Origin: CAJQLB01 sp041392065
GTDB lineage: Bacteria; Bacteroidota; Bacteroidia; Flavobacteriales; Flavobacteriaceae
NCBI GenBank assembly: GCA_041392065.1
Contig: JAWKMU010000006.1
Location: 1-64,000, forward strand
DNA length: 64,000 bases
Direction of reading: 5' to 3'
The translations under genes and the position numbers were made by a program. Positions 26,023 through 34,563 of the stretch are shown here, piece by piece. How positions within the stretch are numbered: position 1 is the stretch's first letter; each line of letters begins with the position of its first letter. The notes beneath the pieces are model-generated. The model did not search any database. It was given only the letters and a program-made list of their open reading frames with translations, and had not been told where the DNA came from.

Positions 26023-28032
26023 TTATAATGAATTTAATAAATTATCATCAACACTGTTTGGAATAGTCACTTTTAAATTTGGCTCAACTTGCATAGCACG
26101 CTTTATAGCAAAAGTAGCACCTTCATTTCGTGCCCAATTTCGTCTTGCAATGCCATTGTTTACATCCCAAAAAAGCATCGATTTTAAGCGATGCTCAGCG
26201 TCATTACTACCATCAAGAACCATGCCGAATCCTCCATTAATAACTTCGCCCCAACCAACACCTCCACCATTATGAATACTTACCCAAGTAGCTCCTCTAA
26301 AACTATCTCCTATCACATTTTGTATTGCCATGTCTGCTGTAAAGCGAGAACCATCATAAATATTTGAGGTTTCTCGGTAAGGTGAATCGGTTCCTGATAC
26401 GTCATGGTGATCACGACCTAAAACAACCAATCCAATCTCCCCTTTTGAAATAGCATCATTAAATGCTTTGGCAATTTTCATTCGACCTTCAGCATCTGCA
26501 TATAAAATTCGAGCTTGAGAACCAACGACCAGTTTATTCTCTTGCGCTCCTTTAATCCATTGAATATTATCAGCCATTTGTTGTTGAATTTTAGAAGGCG
26601 AATTTTTCATAATTTCTTCTAAAACTTCACATGCAATAGCATCGGTTTTTGCTAAATCTTCTGGCTTACCAGAACAGCAAACCCAACGAAATGGTCCAAA
26701 ACCATAATCAAAGCACATTGGTCCCATAATATCTTGAACATAAGAAGGATATTTAAACTCTCTTCCTAAAGTTGGATTTTCAGCCATAATATCAGCACCT
26801 GCTCTTGAAGCTTCCAATAAAAATGCATTTCCGTAATCAAAAAAGTAGGTGCCTTTTGCTGTGTGTTTGTTTATAGCATCTGCATGACGACGTAAACTTT
26901 CCTGAACTTTCTCTTTAAATAACTCAGGATTGCTTGCCATCATTTCATTAGCTTCTTCAAAGGTTAACCCAACAGGATAATAACCTCCAGCCCAAGGATT
27001 GTGTAAAGAGGTTTGATCGCTTCCTAAGTCTATTTGAATATCAGCTTCATCAAACTTTTCCCAAACATCTACTACATTTCCTAAGTAAGCTATTGAAATG
27101 GTTTCTTTATTAGCTTTAGCTTTTTTAACTCTCGCAACTAATTCATCTAAATCTATGATTTTTTCATCAATCCAACCTTGATCAAGTCTTACTTGAGTGA
27201 TTTTAGGATTTACCTCAGCACAAACCGTTATACACCCAGCAATGTTTCCTGCTTTTGGTTGTGCTCCAGACATTCCTCCTAAACCTGAAGTGACAAAAAG
27301 GTGTCCTTTAGGTTCTTTTTTAATTTTTCTAAAGCCATTTAAAACAGTAATTGTTGTGCCATGAACAATACCTTGAGGTCCTATATACATATAGCTTCCA
27401 GCTGTCATTTGTCCATATTGTGTAACACCAAGTGCATTGAATTTTTCCCAATCGTCTGGTTTTGAATAGTTAGGAATCATCATTCCGTTGGTAACCACAA
27501 CTCTTGGTGCATTTTTATGACTTGGAAACAAACCTAATGGATGACCAGAATACATAACCAATGTTTGCTCATCGTTCATTTCAGCTAAATATTTCATGGT
27601 GAGTAAATATTGAGCCCAATTTTGAAACACTGCTCCATTACCTCCATAAGTAATAAGTTCGTGAGGATGTTGTGCCACAGCATAATCTAAATTATTTTGA
27701 ATCATGAGCATAATGGCTGCTGCTTGCTTTGATTTTGCTGGATATTCATCAATTGGTCTTGCGTACATTTTATAGTCTGGACGAAAACGATACATATAAA
27801 TTCGTCCATAAGTATCTAACTCGTTCTTAAATTCAGGCAACAATTCAGCATGATGCTTTGGTTCAAAGTAGCGCAATGCATTTCTAAGTGCAAGCTTTTG
27901 CTCTTCTGAAGTTAGGATTGCTTTTCTTTTAGGAGCATGATTTATTGAAACATCATAAGGTTTAGCTTCTGGAAGTTGAGAAGGTATACCTTCTAATATC
28001 TGTTCTTTAAATGTCATTTTAACCGTTTGCAT
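26023..28032 (-). CDS. hutU: Urocanate hydratase
   Basis: Second enzyme of histidine breakdown: hydrates urocanate to imidazolonepropionate, using tightly bound NAD+. The block CFDYGFGPFRWVCCSGKPED contains the conserved active-site cysteine region, and TSGLGGMSGAQPKA is the NAD-binding glycine-rich segment. At 669 residues it is about 110 longer than the classical bacterial enzyme (about 555), a form common in Bacteroidota. The start at 28032 overlaps the stop of the DUF5522 gene as TAATG, which favours it over the ATG five codons in. No other hut gene is in the window. Confidence 0.95.
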   Translation of the reverse strand: MQTVKMTFKEQILEGIPSQLPEAKPYDVSINHAPKRKAILTSEEQKLALRNALRYFEPKHHAELLPEFKNELDTYGRIYMYRFRPDYKMYARPIDEYPAKSKQAAAIMLMIQNNLDYAVAQHPHELITYGGNGAVFQNWAQYLLTMKYLAEMNDEQTLVMYSGHPLGLFPSHKNAPRVVVTNGMMIPNYSKPDDWEKFNALGVTQYGQMTAGSYMYIGPQGIVHGTTITVLNGFRKIKKEPKGHLFVTSGLGGMSGAQPKAGNIAGCITVCAEVNPKITQVRLDQGWIDEKIIDLDELVARVKKAKANKETISIAYLGNVVDVWEKFDEADIQIDLGSDQTSLHNPWAGGYYPVGLTFEEANEMMASNPELFKEKVQESLRRHADAINKHTAKGTYFFDYGNAFLLEASRAGADIMAENPTLGREFKYPSYVQDIMGPMCFDYGFGPFRWVCCSGKPEDLAKTDAIACEVLEEIMKNSPSKIQQQMADNIQWIKGAQENKLVVGSQARILYADAEGRMKIAKAFNDAISKGEIGLVVLGRDHHDVSGTDSPYRETSNIYDGSRFTADMAIQNVIGDSFRGATWVSIHNGGGVGWGEVINGGFGMVLDGSNDAEHRLKSMLFWDVNNGIARRNWARNEGATFAIKRAMQVEPNLKVTIPNSVDDNLLNSL

Positions 28033-28193
28033 TAGCTTGTCTTTGTTTTGCTTTTATTAAAGCCATAAGGGCAGTGCCTACAATTACTTTCGCAGCAATA
28101 ACCGCGTTTTAAATGATATTGCTCTGTAAACACCTTATAGCCTTCTGGTGATAAATAATAATCTCCTTCTTCAATTGGGACAATTTTCTTCAT
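28032..28193 (-). CDS. DUF5522 cysteine-rich small protein
   Basis: A 53-residue protein found on the minus strand upstream of hutU. It begins MKKIVPIEEGDYYLSPEGYK and continues into a cysteine cluster, YCCESNCRHCPYGF. This pattern is diagnostic of DUF5522, a small protein found across many bacteria and likely to bind metal through its four cysteines. Its TAA stop shares one base with the hutU ATG (TAATG), so the two are coupled. The function is unknown. Confidence 0.88.
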   Translation of the reverse strand: MKKIVPIEEGDYYLSPEGYKVFTEQYHLKRGYCCESNCRHCPYGFNKSKTKTS

Positions 28194-28199
28194 ATCTTA

Positions 28200-28207
28200 C
28201 AAAGATA
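28200..28207 (-). promoter_or_regulatory. TATCTTTG -7 box of the DUF5522-hutU unit
   Basis: TATCTTTG on the minus strand (28207-28200) ends 6 bases before the DUF5522 ATG. If used, the transcript would be nearly leaderless. Confidence 0.45.
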
Positions 28208-28242
28208 ATGTAATTTGGAAAGATTTTTGTTGAGCTTTAGTT

Positions 28243-28581
28243 ATGATTTTGATTTATAAACATATTGTTCCAAAGGGATATTCAAGCATAACATTATTCC
28301 CATTTGTGTTTTTAAAATCGGAAGATTTAAAGCACAGAGATACTCTTATAAACCATGAAAAAATTCACTTGAGACAGCAATTAGAGTTATTGGTTATCCC
28401 TTTTTATGTATTTTATTTGATTGAATTTTTCATAAGATTTATTCAGCATAAAAATTGGAATTTGGCTTACAGAAATATTTCATTTGAGCAAGAAGCCTAT
28501 TGTAATGAACATGATGTTTCTTATTTAAAACACAGATCATTCTGGCAATTTTTAAAGTATATTCGCAAAAATGCCATTTAA
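28243..28581 (+). CDS. Small membrane protein with HEKIH motif
   Basis: A 112-residue protein of unknown function. It has NHEKIHLRQQLELL (about 37-50), an HExxH-like motif, followed by a hydrophobic helix (about 51-68, LVIPFYVFYLIEFFIRF) and a second motif FEQEAYCNEHD (about 80-90). HExxH, then a helix, then a later Glu-rich motif recalls membrane zinc peptidases of the M56/M48 kind reduced to a minimum. I cannot show activity. It overlaps the next gene by 11 bases, so they are co-translated. Confidence 0.75.
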   Translation: MILIYKHIVPKGYSSITLFPFVFLKSEDLKHRDTLINHEKIHLRQQLELLVIPFYVFYLIEFFIRFIQHKNWNLAYRNISFEQEAYCNEHDVSYLKHRSFWQFLKYIRKNAI

Positions 28582-29482
28582 CTTAAAAACCAATAATCAA
28601 CCTATTGAACTACCCAAAACACTTGGCATAGAACTCTATTTAAAAAGAGAAGATAAAACTCATCCTTTTATTTCTGGAAACAAGTACAGAAAATTAAAAT
28701 ACAATATTATTGAAGCTCAAAACCAAAAAAAGGATACTTTATTAACTTTTGGAGGTGCTTACTCTAATCACATTGCAGCTGTAGCATCAGCAGGAAAAGA
28801 ATTCGGTTTTAATACTATTGGTGTGATTAGAGGTGAAGAATTAGAGTCAAAGATTTCTAAAAATCCGACACTAAAGTTTGCTCAACAATGTGGTATGAAG
28901 TTTAAATTTGTTTCAAGAGAAGTTTACAGAGATAAAACTTCATCAGAATTCTTAAATGCTTTAAAAAATGAGTTCGGAGAATTCTATTTCATTCCGGAAG
29001 GTGGTACCAATTCGTTGGCAATAAAAGGATGCGAGGAAATTCTAACTGTTGAAGATAAAACATTTGATATTATTTGTTGTGCAGTAGGAACTGGAGGAAC
29101 AATTTCAGGTTTAATCAATGCTTCTGAACTTCATCAAAAAATATTAGGCTTTCCAGCGTTAAAAGGTGATTTTTTACAAAAGGAAATCGGTAAATTTACA
29201 ACCAAATCCAATTGGAACCTTGTTTCAGATTATCATTTTGGAGGTTATGCTAAAATAAATAATGAGCTGGTTGAGTTTATTAATAAGTTTAAATACGAAC
29301 ATCAAATTCAACTCGATCCTATTTATACTGGAAAAATGATGTTTGGAATAATAGACTTAATAAATAAGAATACCTTTAAAAAAGGAACAAAAATATTAGC
29401 CATTCATACAGGAGGTTTACAAGGAATTGATGGAATGAATTTAAAATTAAAACAAAAAAATCTGCCTTTAATATTACAATAA
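28571..29482 (+). CDS. PLP-dependent deaminase (ACC deaminase / D-cysteine desulfhydrase family)
   Basis: A 303-residue fold type II PLP enzyme. YLKREDKTHPFISGNKYRK near residue 17-35 carries the PLP lysine region. TFGGAYSNHIAAVASAGKE binds the cofactor phosphate side, and VGTGGTISGL is the glycine loop. The late HTGGLQG is also typical of the 1-aminocyclopropane-1-carboxylate deaminase / D-cysteine desulfhydrase family. Which amino acid it uses cannot be told from sequence; D-cysteine desulfhydrase is the commoner activity. The next gene starts at its stop codon (TAATG). Confidence 0.87.
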   Translation: MPFNLKTNNQPIELPKTLGIELYLKREDKTHPFISGNKYRKLKYNIIEAQNQKKDTLLTFGGAYSNHIAAVASAGKEFGFNTIGVIRGEELESKISKNPTLKFAQQCGMKFKFVSREVYRDKTSSEFLNALKNEFGEFYFIPEGGTNSLAIKGCEEILTVEDKTFDIICCAVGTGGTISGLINASELHQKILGFPALKGDFLQKEIGKFTTKSNWNLVSDYHFGGYAKINNELVEFINKFKYEHQIQLDPIYTGKMMFGIIDLINKNTFKKGTKILAIHTGGLQGIDGMNLKLKQKNLPLILQ

Positions 29483-30300
29483 TGAAAAAATTATTTGCTG
29501 TTTATTTATTGTTCGCATTGTGTACTGGTTGTGGTTCGAGAAAAAAAATTGTTACAAAAAAATCGGAACAACGTAAAGAGGTTATAACAAATAAAGAACC
29601 TCAAAAAGAAGAAACTAATAACAATGACATTGAAACAATTGACAGAGCTACAATTGAAAACCCAGTTATTAACAGTACTTCGCATTATATTGAAGTGTAC
29701 AAAGATATTGCCATGAAAGAAATGATAAGCTATGGCATTCCTGCAAGTATTACATTGGCACAAGGTATTTTAGAATCTGGTTCTGGAAAAGGTAGATTGG
29801 CTATTGAAGCAAACAATCATTTTGGGATTAAATGCCACGATTGGACTGGAGATAAGATTTATCATGATGATGATGAGCGACAAGAATGTTTTAGAAAATA
29901 TGTTTCGGCTGAAACATCGTTTAAAGATCATTCAGAGTTTTTAGTAAATAGAAAGCGTTACTCTAAATTGTTTGAGCTAAAAAAGTCCGACTACAAAAAT
30001 TGGGCAAAAGAACTTAGAAAAGCTGGTTACGCTACAGATAGGAAATATCCTGAAAAACTTATTGGCTTAATTGAACGTTATGAACTACATCAATACGATA
30101 AATTGGTTTTAGGAAACGACTATGAATTTATAGTTGAACCAGAACCTGAAATTGTCGCTGAACATACTGTTATAAAAGGTGACACCTTATACTCTATCTC
30201 CAAAAAATATGGATTGAGTATTACAGAGCTTCAAAAACTTAACAATCTTAAAGACAATACTATAAGTATTGGACAGACCTTAAAAATAAAGTCCAATTAA
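29482..30300 (+). CDS. Glucosaminidase-LysM lipoprotein (peptidoglycan hydrolase)
   Basis: Likely cuts the N-acetylglucosamine bonds of peptidoglycan. A lipobox (CTGC, Cys17) is followed by a Lys/Glu-rich linker. The glucosaminidase domain (about 70-200) contains ASITLAQGILESGSGKGRLA with the catalytic Glu, then NNHFGIKCHDW and an FKDHSEFL block. One LysM domain (about 224-271, HTVIKGDTLYSISKKYGLS) binds the glycan. It is the last of three tightly overlapping genes. Activity is inferred from the family. Confidence 0.9.
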   Translation: MKKLFAVYLLFALCTGCGSRKKIVTKKSEQRKEVITNKEPQKEETNNNDIETIDRATIENPVINSTSHYIEVYKDIAMKEMISYGIPASITLAQGILESGSGKGRLAIEANNHFGIKCHDWTGDKIYHDDDERQECFRKYVSAETSFKDHSEFLVNRKRYSKLFELKKSDYKNWAKELRKAGYATDRKYPEKLIGLIERYELHQYDKLVLGNDYEFIVEPEPEIVAEHTVIKGDTLYSISKKYGLSITELQKLNNLKDNTISIGQTLKIKSN

Positions 30301-30319
30301 TTGATTGAAAATAAAACCA

Positions 30320-30340
30320 CTATGGATTTAAAATCCATAG
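30320..30340 (+). terminator. Perfect inverted repeat after the glucosaminidase gene
   Basis: CTATGGATTT and AAATCCATAG are perfect 10-base arms around a single A. The hairpin would stop transcripts or protect the mRNA end, but no T run follows it, so termination is uncertain. Confidence 0.4.
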
Positions 30341-30379
30341 TCTTAAATAAAAAAATAAAATTCTTTTTTTGAGTTAGCC

Positions 30380-30460
30380 TGTCATTCCGAACGAGGAACG
30401 AGGAGGAATCTTATAATTTTTGAATCTATGATGAGATTTCTCACTACGTTCGAAATGACA
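30380..30460. repeat. REP-like imperfect palindromic repeat
   Basis: TGTCATTCCGAACG at the left and CGTTCGAAATGACA at the right are imperfect inverted copies, each followed by a GGAATCT or AGATTTC arm. This is the form of the short intergenic repeats found in many Flavobacteria. The 300-base gap 30301-30600 holds this element and two hairpins but no gene. Confidence 0.7.
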
Positions 30461-30543
30461 TTCATTTTAAGTAAAAAGTTCAATGTAACTAAAGTAGTTG
30501 CAATAAAATTGCAGTTTTTTACCCTTTAAATTGATAATAAAAA

Positions 30544-30575
30544 GGAGGAAACTATTGTAGCCAATAATTTCCTCC
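30544..30575 (-). terminator. Terminator of the Spy-like gene
   Basis: Read on the minus strand, GGAGGAAATTATTG and CAATAGTTTCCTCC form a long stem with a 4-base loop and one mismatch, followed by T5. It lies 26 bases after the stop of the gene at 30601. Confidence 0.75.
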
Positions 30576-30600
30576 AAAAATCAAACTAATCAATCAAGTC

Positions 30601-31086
30601 TTAATGTCTTTGTTTTCTTTTTTCACCATCAATTTTACGCATTTTCATACGTTGATTGCCTTTAAAAGCATTGCTTTTTTCCCATTTTTCATATTGCTCT
30701 TTGCTTAAAATATCTTTCATCTTAGCCTTCATGGCAATTTTATTGTCTAATTGTTTATTGGCTCTGTCAAAACGCTCTTCTTTAGATAGCTGTAATTCCT
30801 TTCCTTCTTCCCTCATTTTTTTCATTGCTTCCATTTGGACTTTTCTGGCTTTGGCTTGCTCTAAATGTAAAGCTTGAATTTGCTTTTGTTGCGCTTCTGA
30901 TAAATCTAAATGCAAAGCCATTTTTTTGGTTTGCAGTGTTGCAATTTCTTCTGGCGAAAAGTCATTTAACTTTTCCATTCTTTTCATCCTTTCTTTGCCT
31001 TGTCTTTGAGTGGTTTTGTTTCCTTCATCTTGTGAAGTCACACCAAAAGTAATTAGTATGGCAACGATTGTTAATACCTTTTTCAT
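30601..31086 (-). CDS. Spy/CpxP-like helical periplasmic protein
   Basis: A 161-residue exported protein: signal peptide (about 1-18), then charged helices rich in Lys, Glu, Met and Gln. FSPEEIATLQTKKMALHLDL (about 43-62) and a later ILSKEQYEKWEK repeat the LTxxQ-like pattern seen in Spy and CpxP chaperones and in the related flavobacterial sensors. The strongly basic C-terminus ends KRKQRH. A chaperone or stress role is inferred from composition only. Confidence 0.7.
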   Translation of the reverse strand: MKKVLTIVAILITFGVTSQDEGNKTTQRQGKERMKRMEKLNDFSPEEIATLQTKKMALHLDLSEAQQKQIQALHLEQAKARKVQMEAMKKMREEGKELQLSKEERFDRANKQLDNKIAMKAKMKDILSKEQYEKWEKSNAFKGNQRMKMRKIDGEKRKQRH

Positions 31087-31266
31087 GTGTTTGTTTATTT
31101 TATTTGTTTTGGTATTTGGACTATAACAAACCCAATAAGTTTAATAAAGAACCTTATTTTAACTCACAATTAACATTCTCATTAGTTTTAGCTGCAATTA
31201 AACAACAGTTGTATCTAAATTTATTTAATAGATGTTTTTTTAAGTATAAATAATTATTTTAGAGCC

Positions 31267-31773
31267 ATGAGAAGAATACTGCTCCTGTGCCTCATCATTT
31301 CTTTCTCGTCTTGTAAATCTGCAAGGCAAGCAAAAATTATCACTAAAAAATCTGAAACGAGTAAAACAGTAGAAGCATCTGACGAAAACCCAGTTGCCTC
31401 AAACATTGTTGATTATGCCCAACAATTTGAAGGTGTAAGGTATAAATATGGTGGCACAACCAAAAAAGGAATGGATTGCTCTGGGCTAATTTTTACCTCT
31501 TACAAAAGCGAAAACATATTACTCCCAAGAACTACAACAGATTTATCAAAAACAGGTGATTGGATTGATTTAAAAGAAGTAAAAAAAGGTGATTTGCTAT
31601 TTTTTGCAACAAGAAAAAACAGCCGAAAAGTAAACCATGTTGGCATTGTAACAGATGTGATTAATGATGATGTTGCCTTTATACATGCATCAACCAGCAA
31701 TGGTGTTATAACCTCAAGACTTAAAGAACGTTATTGGTATTATGCCTTTGTGCAAGCACGCAGAGTATTGTAA
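31267..31773 (+). CDS. NlpC/P60 family lipoprotein
   Basis: A cysteine peptidase that probably cuts peptidoglycan stem peptides. The 168 residues start with a lipobox (FSSC, Cys17). The C40 domain (about 47-165) has YKYGGTTKKGMDCSGLIFTS with the catalytic Cys, then VNHVGIVTD with the catalytic His, and a polar residue in AFIHAST. It is short and has no SH3 domain. It stands alone between the Spy-like gene and comEC. Confidence 0.9.
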   Translation: MRRILLLCLIISFSSCKSARQAKIITKKSETSKTVEASDENPVASNIVDYAQQFEGVRYKYGGTTKKGMDCSGLIFTSYKSENILLPRTTTDLSKTGDWIDLKEVKKGDLLFFATRKNSRKVNHVGIVTDVINDDVAFIHASTSNGVITSRLKERYWYYAFVQARRVL

Positions 31774-31875
31774 TTTTTTGTATCTTGAACTACCCTAAGG
31801 TTGCAAACACAAAAGTTTAATTCTCCCTAAACTTAATTTTTGCAAACCGTTTTCTATTTGATTTATTCAAACTAA

Positions 31876-33915
31876 ATGAAGTTGCTCGATTTTGCAATTA
31901 TCAAGCTTGTTTTTTGCCTTATTTTGGGCATCCTTATTGGCCATTTATTTCCAATTGGTCTTAAAACTGCATTGAGTTTTTTAGGATTTTCGCTTATTAT
32001 TTTTGGGATTGTGTTTTTTGTGTTGCGAAATAGTTATAAGTATTCGTATTGGTTTGGTATATGTGCTTTTTGGTGTATGATTTTGATAGGAATTTTTAAA
32101 ACCTCAATACAAGATGACAAGCAATATAAAAATCATTTTACCTATAATATTGCTTTAACAGATTCTGCTTCTAATACAATCATTTTTAGAATCAGAGAAA
32201 TATTAAAATCAAGCAATTACAATGATAAGTATATAATTGATGTTTTAGAGATTAACTCAAAAATTGTTTCTGGAAAATCGTTGATTAATGTCAAAAAAGA
32301 TTCAACAACAAAACAGCTTAAAGTAGATGACATATACATTGCCAAAACTCATTTCGAAGAGATTCATTCTCCATTAAACCCTTATCAATTTAATTACAAA
32401 AACTATTTAAAAAAGCAAAATATCTATCTTCAATTATACACTTCAAACGATGAATTGCTACAAATTTCAAAAAACAAACATACCATTTATGGTTATGCAG
32501 CCAAATTAAGAGAACACATACAGTCAAAGCTAAAGCAATACAGTTTTAGCTCAGATGAATATGCCATAATAAGTGCCTTGCTTTTAGGGCAAAGGAAAGA
32601 CATTTCAATGGAAGTTTATGAAAGTTATTCTGAGGCTGGAGCCATACATATTTTGGCACTTTCTGGGTTACATATTGGTATTATTTTGCTTTTGCTAAAC
32701 CAACTATTAAAACCATTAGAATATTTTAAACGTGGAAGGCAAACAAAAACAATAATAATTATTGCCTTACTGTGGTGCTTTGCTATTGTAGCAGGTTTAT
32801 CAGCTTCGGTTACCAGAGCTGTTACAATGTTTAGCATTATTGCTATTGCAATGCATTACAAGCGCCAAACCAATATTTACAATACTCTATCTATATCTGC
32901 TTTTGTATTACTACTTATTAATCCGAATTTTTTATTTGATGTTGGCTTTCAAATGAGTTATTTGGCTGTGCTTGCCATTGTATCCATTCAGCCCTTAATT
33001 TACAAGCTATATGAACCTAAGAATAAAATCGTTGATTTTTTCTGGAATATTTTTACAGTAACCTTGGCTGCCCAATTTGGAGTAGTTCCAATAAGTCTGT
33101 ATTATTTTCATCAATTTCCAGGATTGTTCTGGCTATCCAATTTAGTTATAATCCCATTTTTGGGAATTATTTTAGGTTTAGGCATTGTAGTTATTACTTT
33201 AGCTTCAATTAATATTCTCCCTAAGTTTTTTGCAGAATTTTATGCCTCAATAATTTCTGGGATGAACAGTTTTGTACAATGGATTTCTAATCAAGAAACT
33301 TTTTTACTGCAAAACATTTCTTTCAGCATCAATCAAGTTATATTAAGCTATCTGTTAATAGTGACTATTTTGGCAACACTTATTCAGAAGTCGTTTAAAA
33401 GCCTTCGTTTACTTTTGTTTATCATTATTATCGGACAGATTTATTTTATTTATCAATTAAAAACAAATACAAATCAAGAATTTCTAATTTTTCACAAATC
33501 GCGATACTCCATATTAGGTTTTAAAGTCAATGACACGCTTCAAATACATCATAATTTAAATGATTCTATTTTAAACATTGACAAAACTATTACCAATTAT
33601 CAAGTAGGTTCAAATATTAAAACAACACGCTTTGATTCTATTAAAAATATCTATCAAGTAGACAACAAAATACTTTTAGTTATAGATAGTTTAAGTATTT
33701 ATAAATCATTAACGTTTAGACCAAATTTTATTCTACTTCGAAATTCTCCAAAAATAAATTTGAATAGGCTTATTGATAGTTTACAACCAGAACTCATTAT
33801 TAGCGATGGAAGTAATTACACGAGTTATCAAAACAGATGGAAAGCTACCTGTGAGGCAAAAAAAATCCCTTTCCACAAAACCAGTGAAAAGGGAGCTTTT
33901 ATTATTGAATATTGA
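31876..33915 (+). CDS. comEC: ComEC/Rec2 family DNA uptake channel protein
   Basis: Inner-membrane channel that imports single-stranded DNA during natural transformation. Its 679 residues hold several N-terminal helices, an OB-like DUF4131 region (about 95-195) and the competence domain with ISALLLGQRKDIS, IHILALSGLHIGIILLL and AGLSASVTRAVTMF. More helices follow up to about 525. The last 150 residues would be the metallo-beta-lactamase-like domain, but I find no HxHxDH site there, so the domain is degenerate. It converges with the thioredoxin gene, with one base between the stops. Confidence 0.9.
   Translation: MKLLDFAIIKLVFCLILGILIGHLFPIGLKTALSFLGFSLIIFGIVFFVLRNSYKYSYWFGICAFWCMILIGIFKTSIQDDKQYKNHFTYNIALTDSASNTIIFRIREILKSSNYNDKYIIDVLEINSKIVSGKSLINVKKDSTTKQLKVDDIYIAKTHFEEIHSPLNPYQFNYKNYLKKQNIYLQLYTSNDELLQISKNKHTIYGYAAKLREHIQSKLKQYSFSSDEYAIISALLLGQRKDISMEVYESYSEAGAIHILALSGLHIGIILLLLNQLLKPLEYFKRGRQTKTIIIIALLWCFAIVAGLSASVTRAVTMFSIIAIAMHYKRQTNIYNTLSISAFVLLLINPNFLFDVGFQMSYLAVLAIVSIQPLIYKLYEPKNKIVDFFWNIFTVTLAAQFGVVPISLYYFHQFPGLFWLSNLVIIPFLGIILGLGIVVITLASINILPKFFAEFYASIISGMNSFVQWISNQETFLLQNISFSINQVILSYLLIVTILATLIQKSFKSLRLLLFIIIIGQIYFIYQLKTNTNQEFLIFHKSRYSILGFKVNDTLQIHHNLNDSILNIDKTITNYQVGSNIKTTRFDSIKNIYQVDNKILLVIDSLSIYKSLTFRPNFILLRNSPKINLNRLIDSLQPELIISDGSNYTSYQNRWKATCEAKKIPFHKTSEKGAFIIEY
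33858..33894 (-). terminator. Minus-strand terminator inside the 3' end of comEC
   Basis: TCCCTTTCCAC and GTGAAAAGGGA (33866-33894) form a stem with one mismatch. On the minus strand it is followed by T8, a complete intrinsic terminator for the thioredoxin gene, whose stop is at 33917. It lies within the comEC coding sequence. Confidence 0.7.
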
Positions 33916-33916
33916 T

Positions 33917-34462
33917 TTATTTTTCTGAAAATTCTGGCTTAAAAGCTTTGTAGTACTCATTAAATTGTTCTTGAGTCTTCATATCCAAATGATCGTTGTT
34001 CTTAAACATTTTTAAGTACAACTCTAACTGTTGTGGAGTTTTATAGCCTCTTAATGGGAATATAAAACCTCCTTGTTCGTCAATAAATACCATTGTTGGG
34101 TATGCATTAACTCTAAAATATGCAGTAAGTTGGTGCGAACTGTTTCGTCTATTTGCCAATTCAGGGTTGTACTGAGGGTTTTTAAACTCCTTGCCATTAA
34201 ATTTTATAATGTCGTTACCTTCGCCATTAAATTTAACAGCGTAATAGTGCTTGTTTATATAATCTGCTACATCTTTGTTTTGAAAGGTGTTTTTATCAAG
34301 CATTTTGCAAGGACCACACCAGTTAGTGTAAACGTCCATCATTATTTTTTTAGGATTTTTCTTTTGCATGGCTACGGCTTCTTCAAGTGTCATCCAATTG
34401 ATTTCTTGTGCACTTATAAAGCCAGTAAATACCAATGCAAATAAAAATAAGTATGTTTTCAT
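33917..34462 (-). CDS. Thioredoxin-fold periplasmic protein
   Basis: A 181-residue exported thioredoxin-like protein. The signal peptide ends near residue 18 (FISAQ). The active site is WCGPCKMLD (about 48-56), preceded by KKIMMDVYTN, and a cis-proline segment NAYPTMVFID lies near 116-125. The WCGPC site with a Lys-Lys-rich start matches DUF255- or thioredoxin_7-like proteins that keep periplasmic thiols reduced or help cytochrome maturation. The target is unknown. Confidence 0.88.
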   Translation of the reverse strand: MKTYLFLFALVFTGFISAQEINWMTLEEAVAMQKKNPKKIMMDVYTNWCGPCKMLDKNTFQNKDVADYINKHYYAVKFNGEGNDIIKFNGKEFKNPQYNPELANRRNSSHQLTAYFRVNAYPTMVFIDEQGGFIFPLRGYKTPQQLELYLKMFKNNDHLDMKTQEQFNEYYKAFKPEFSEK

Positions 34463-34511
34463 TTCTTTTGGGCTTTTGTTAAACTTGAGGCGAAATGTAT
34501 GCCAAAATACA

Positions 34512-34539
34512 AAAAAACGCCCTAAAATAGAGCGTTTTA
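34512..34539 (-). terminator. Terminator of the second POT transporter
   Basis: AAAACGC and GCGTTTT pair around an 11-base loop. On the minus strand the stem is followed by T-rich sequence, 25 bases after the stop at 34564. Confidence 0.75.
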
Positions 34540-34563
34540 CGTTTATTTTAACGAATTTATCGA

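Noticed and set aside
30825..31253. Plus-strand frames opposite and upstream of the Spy-like gene
   Set aside because: They are Phe/Leu-rich mirror frames of a Lys/Glu-rich gene and of AT-rich intergenic sequence, with no start context or motif.
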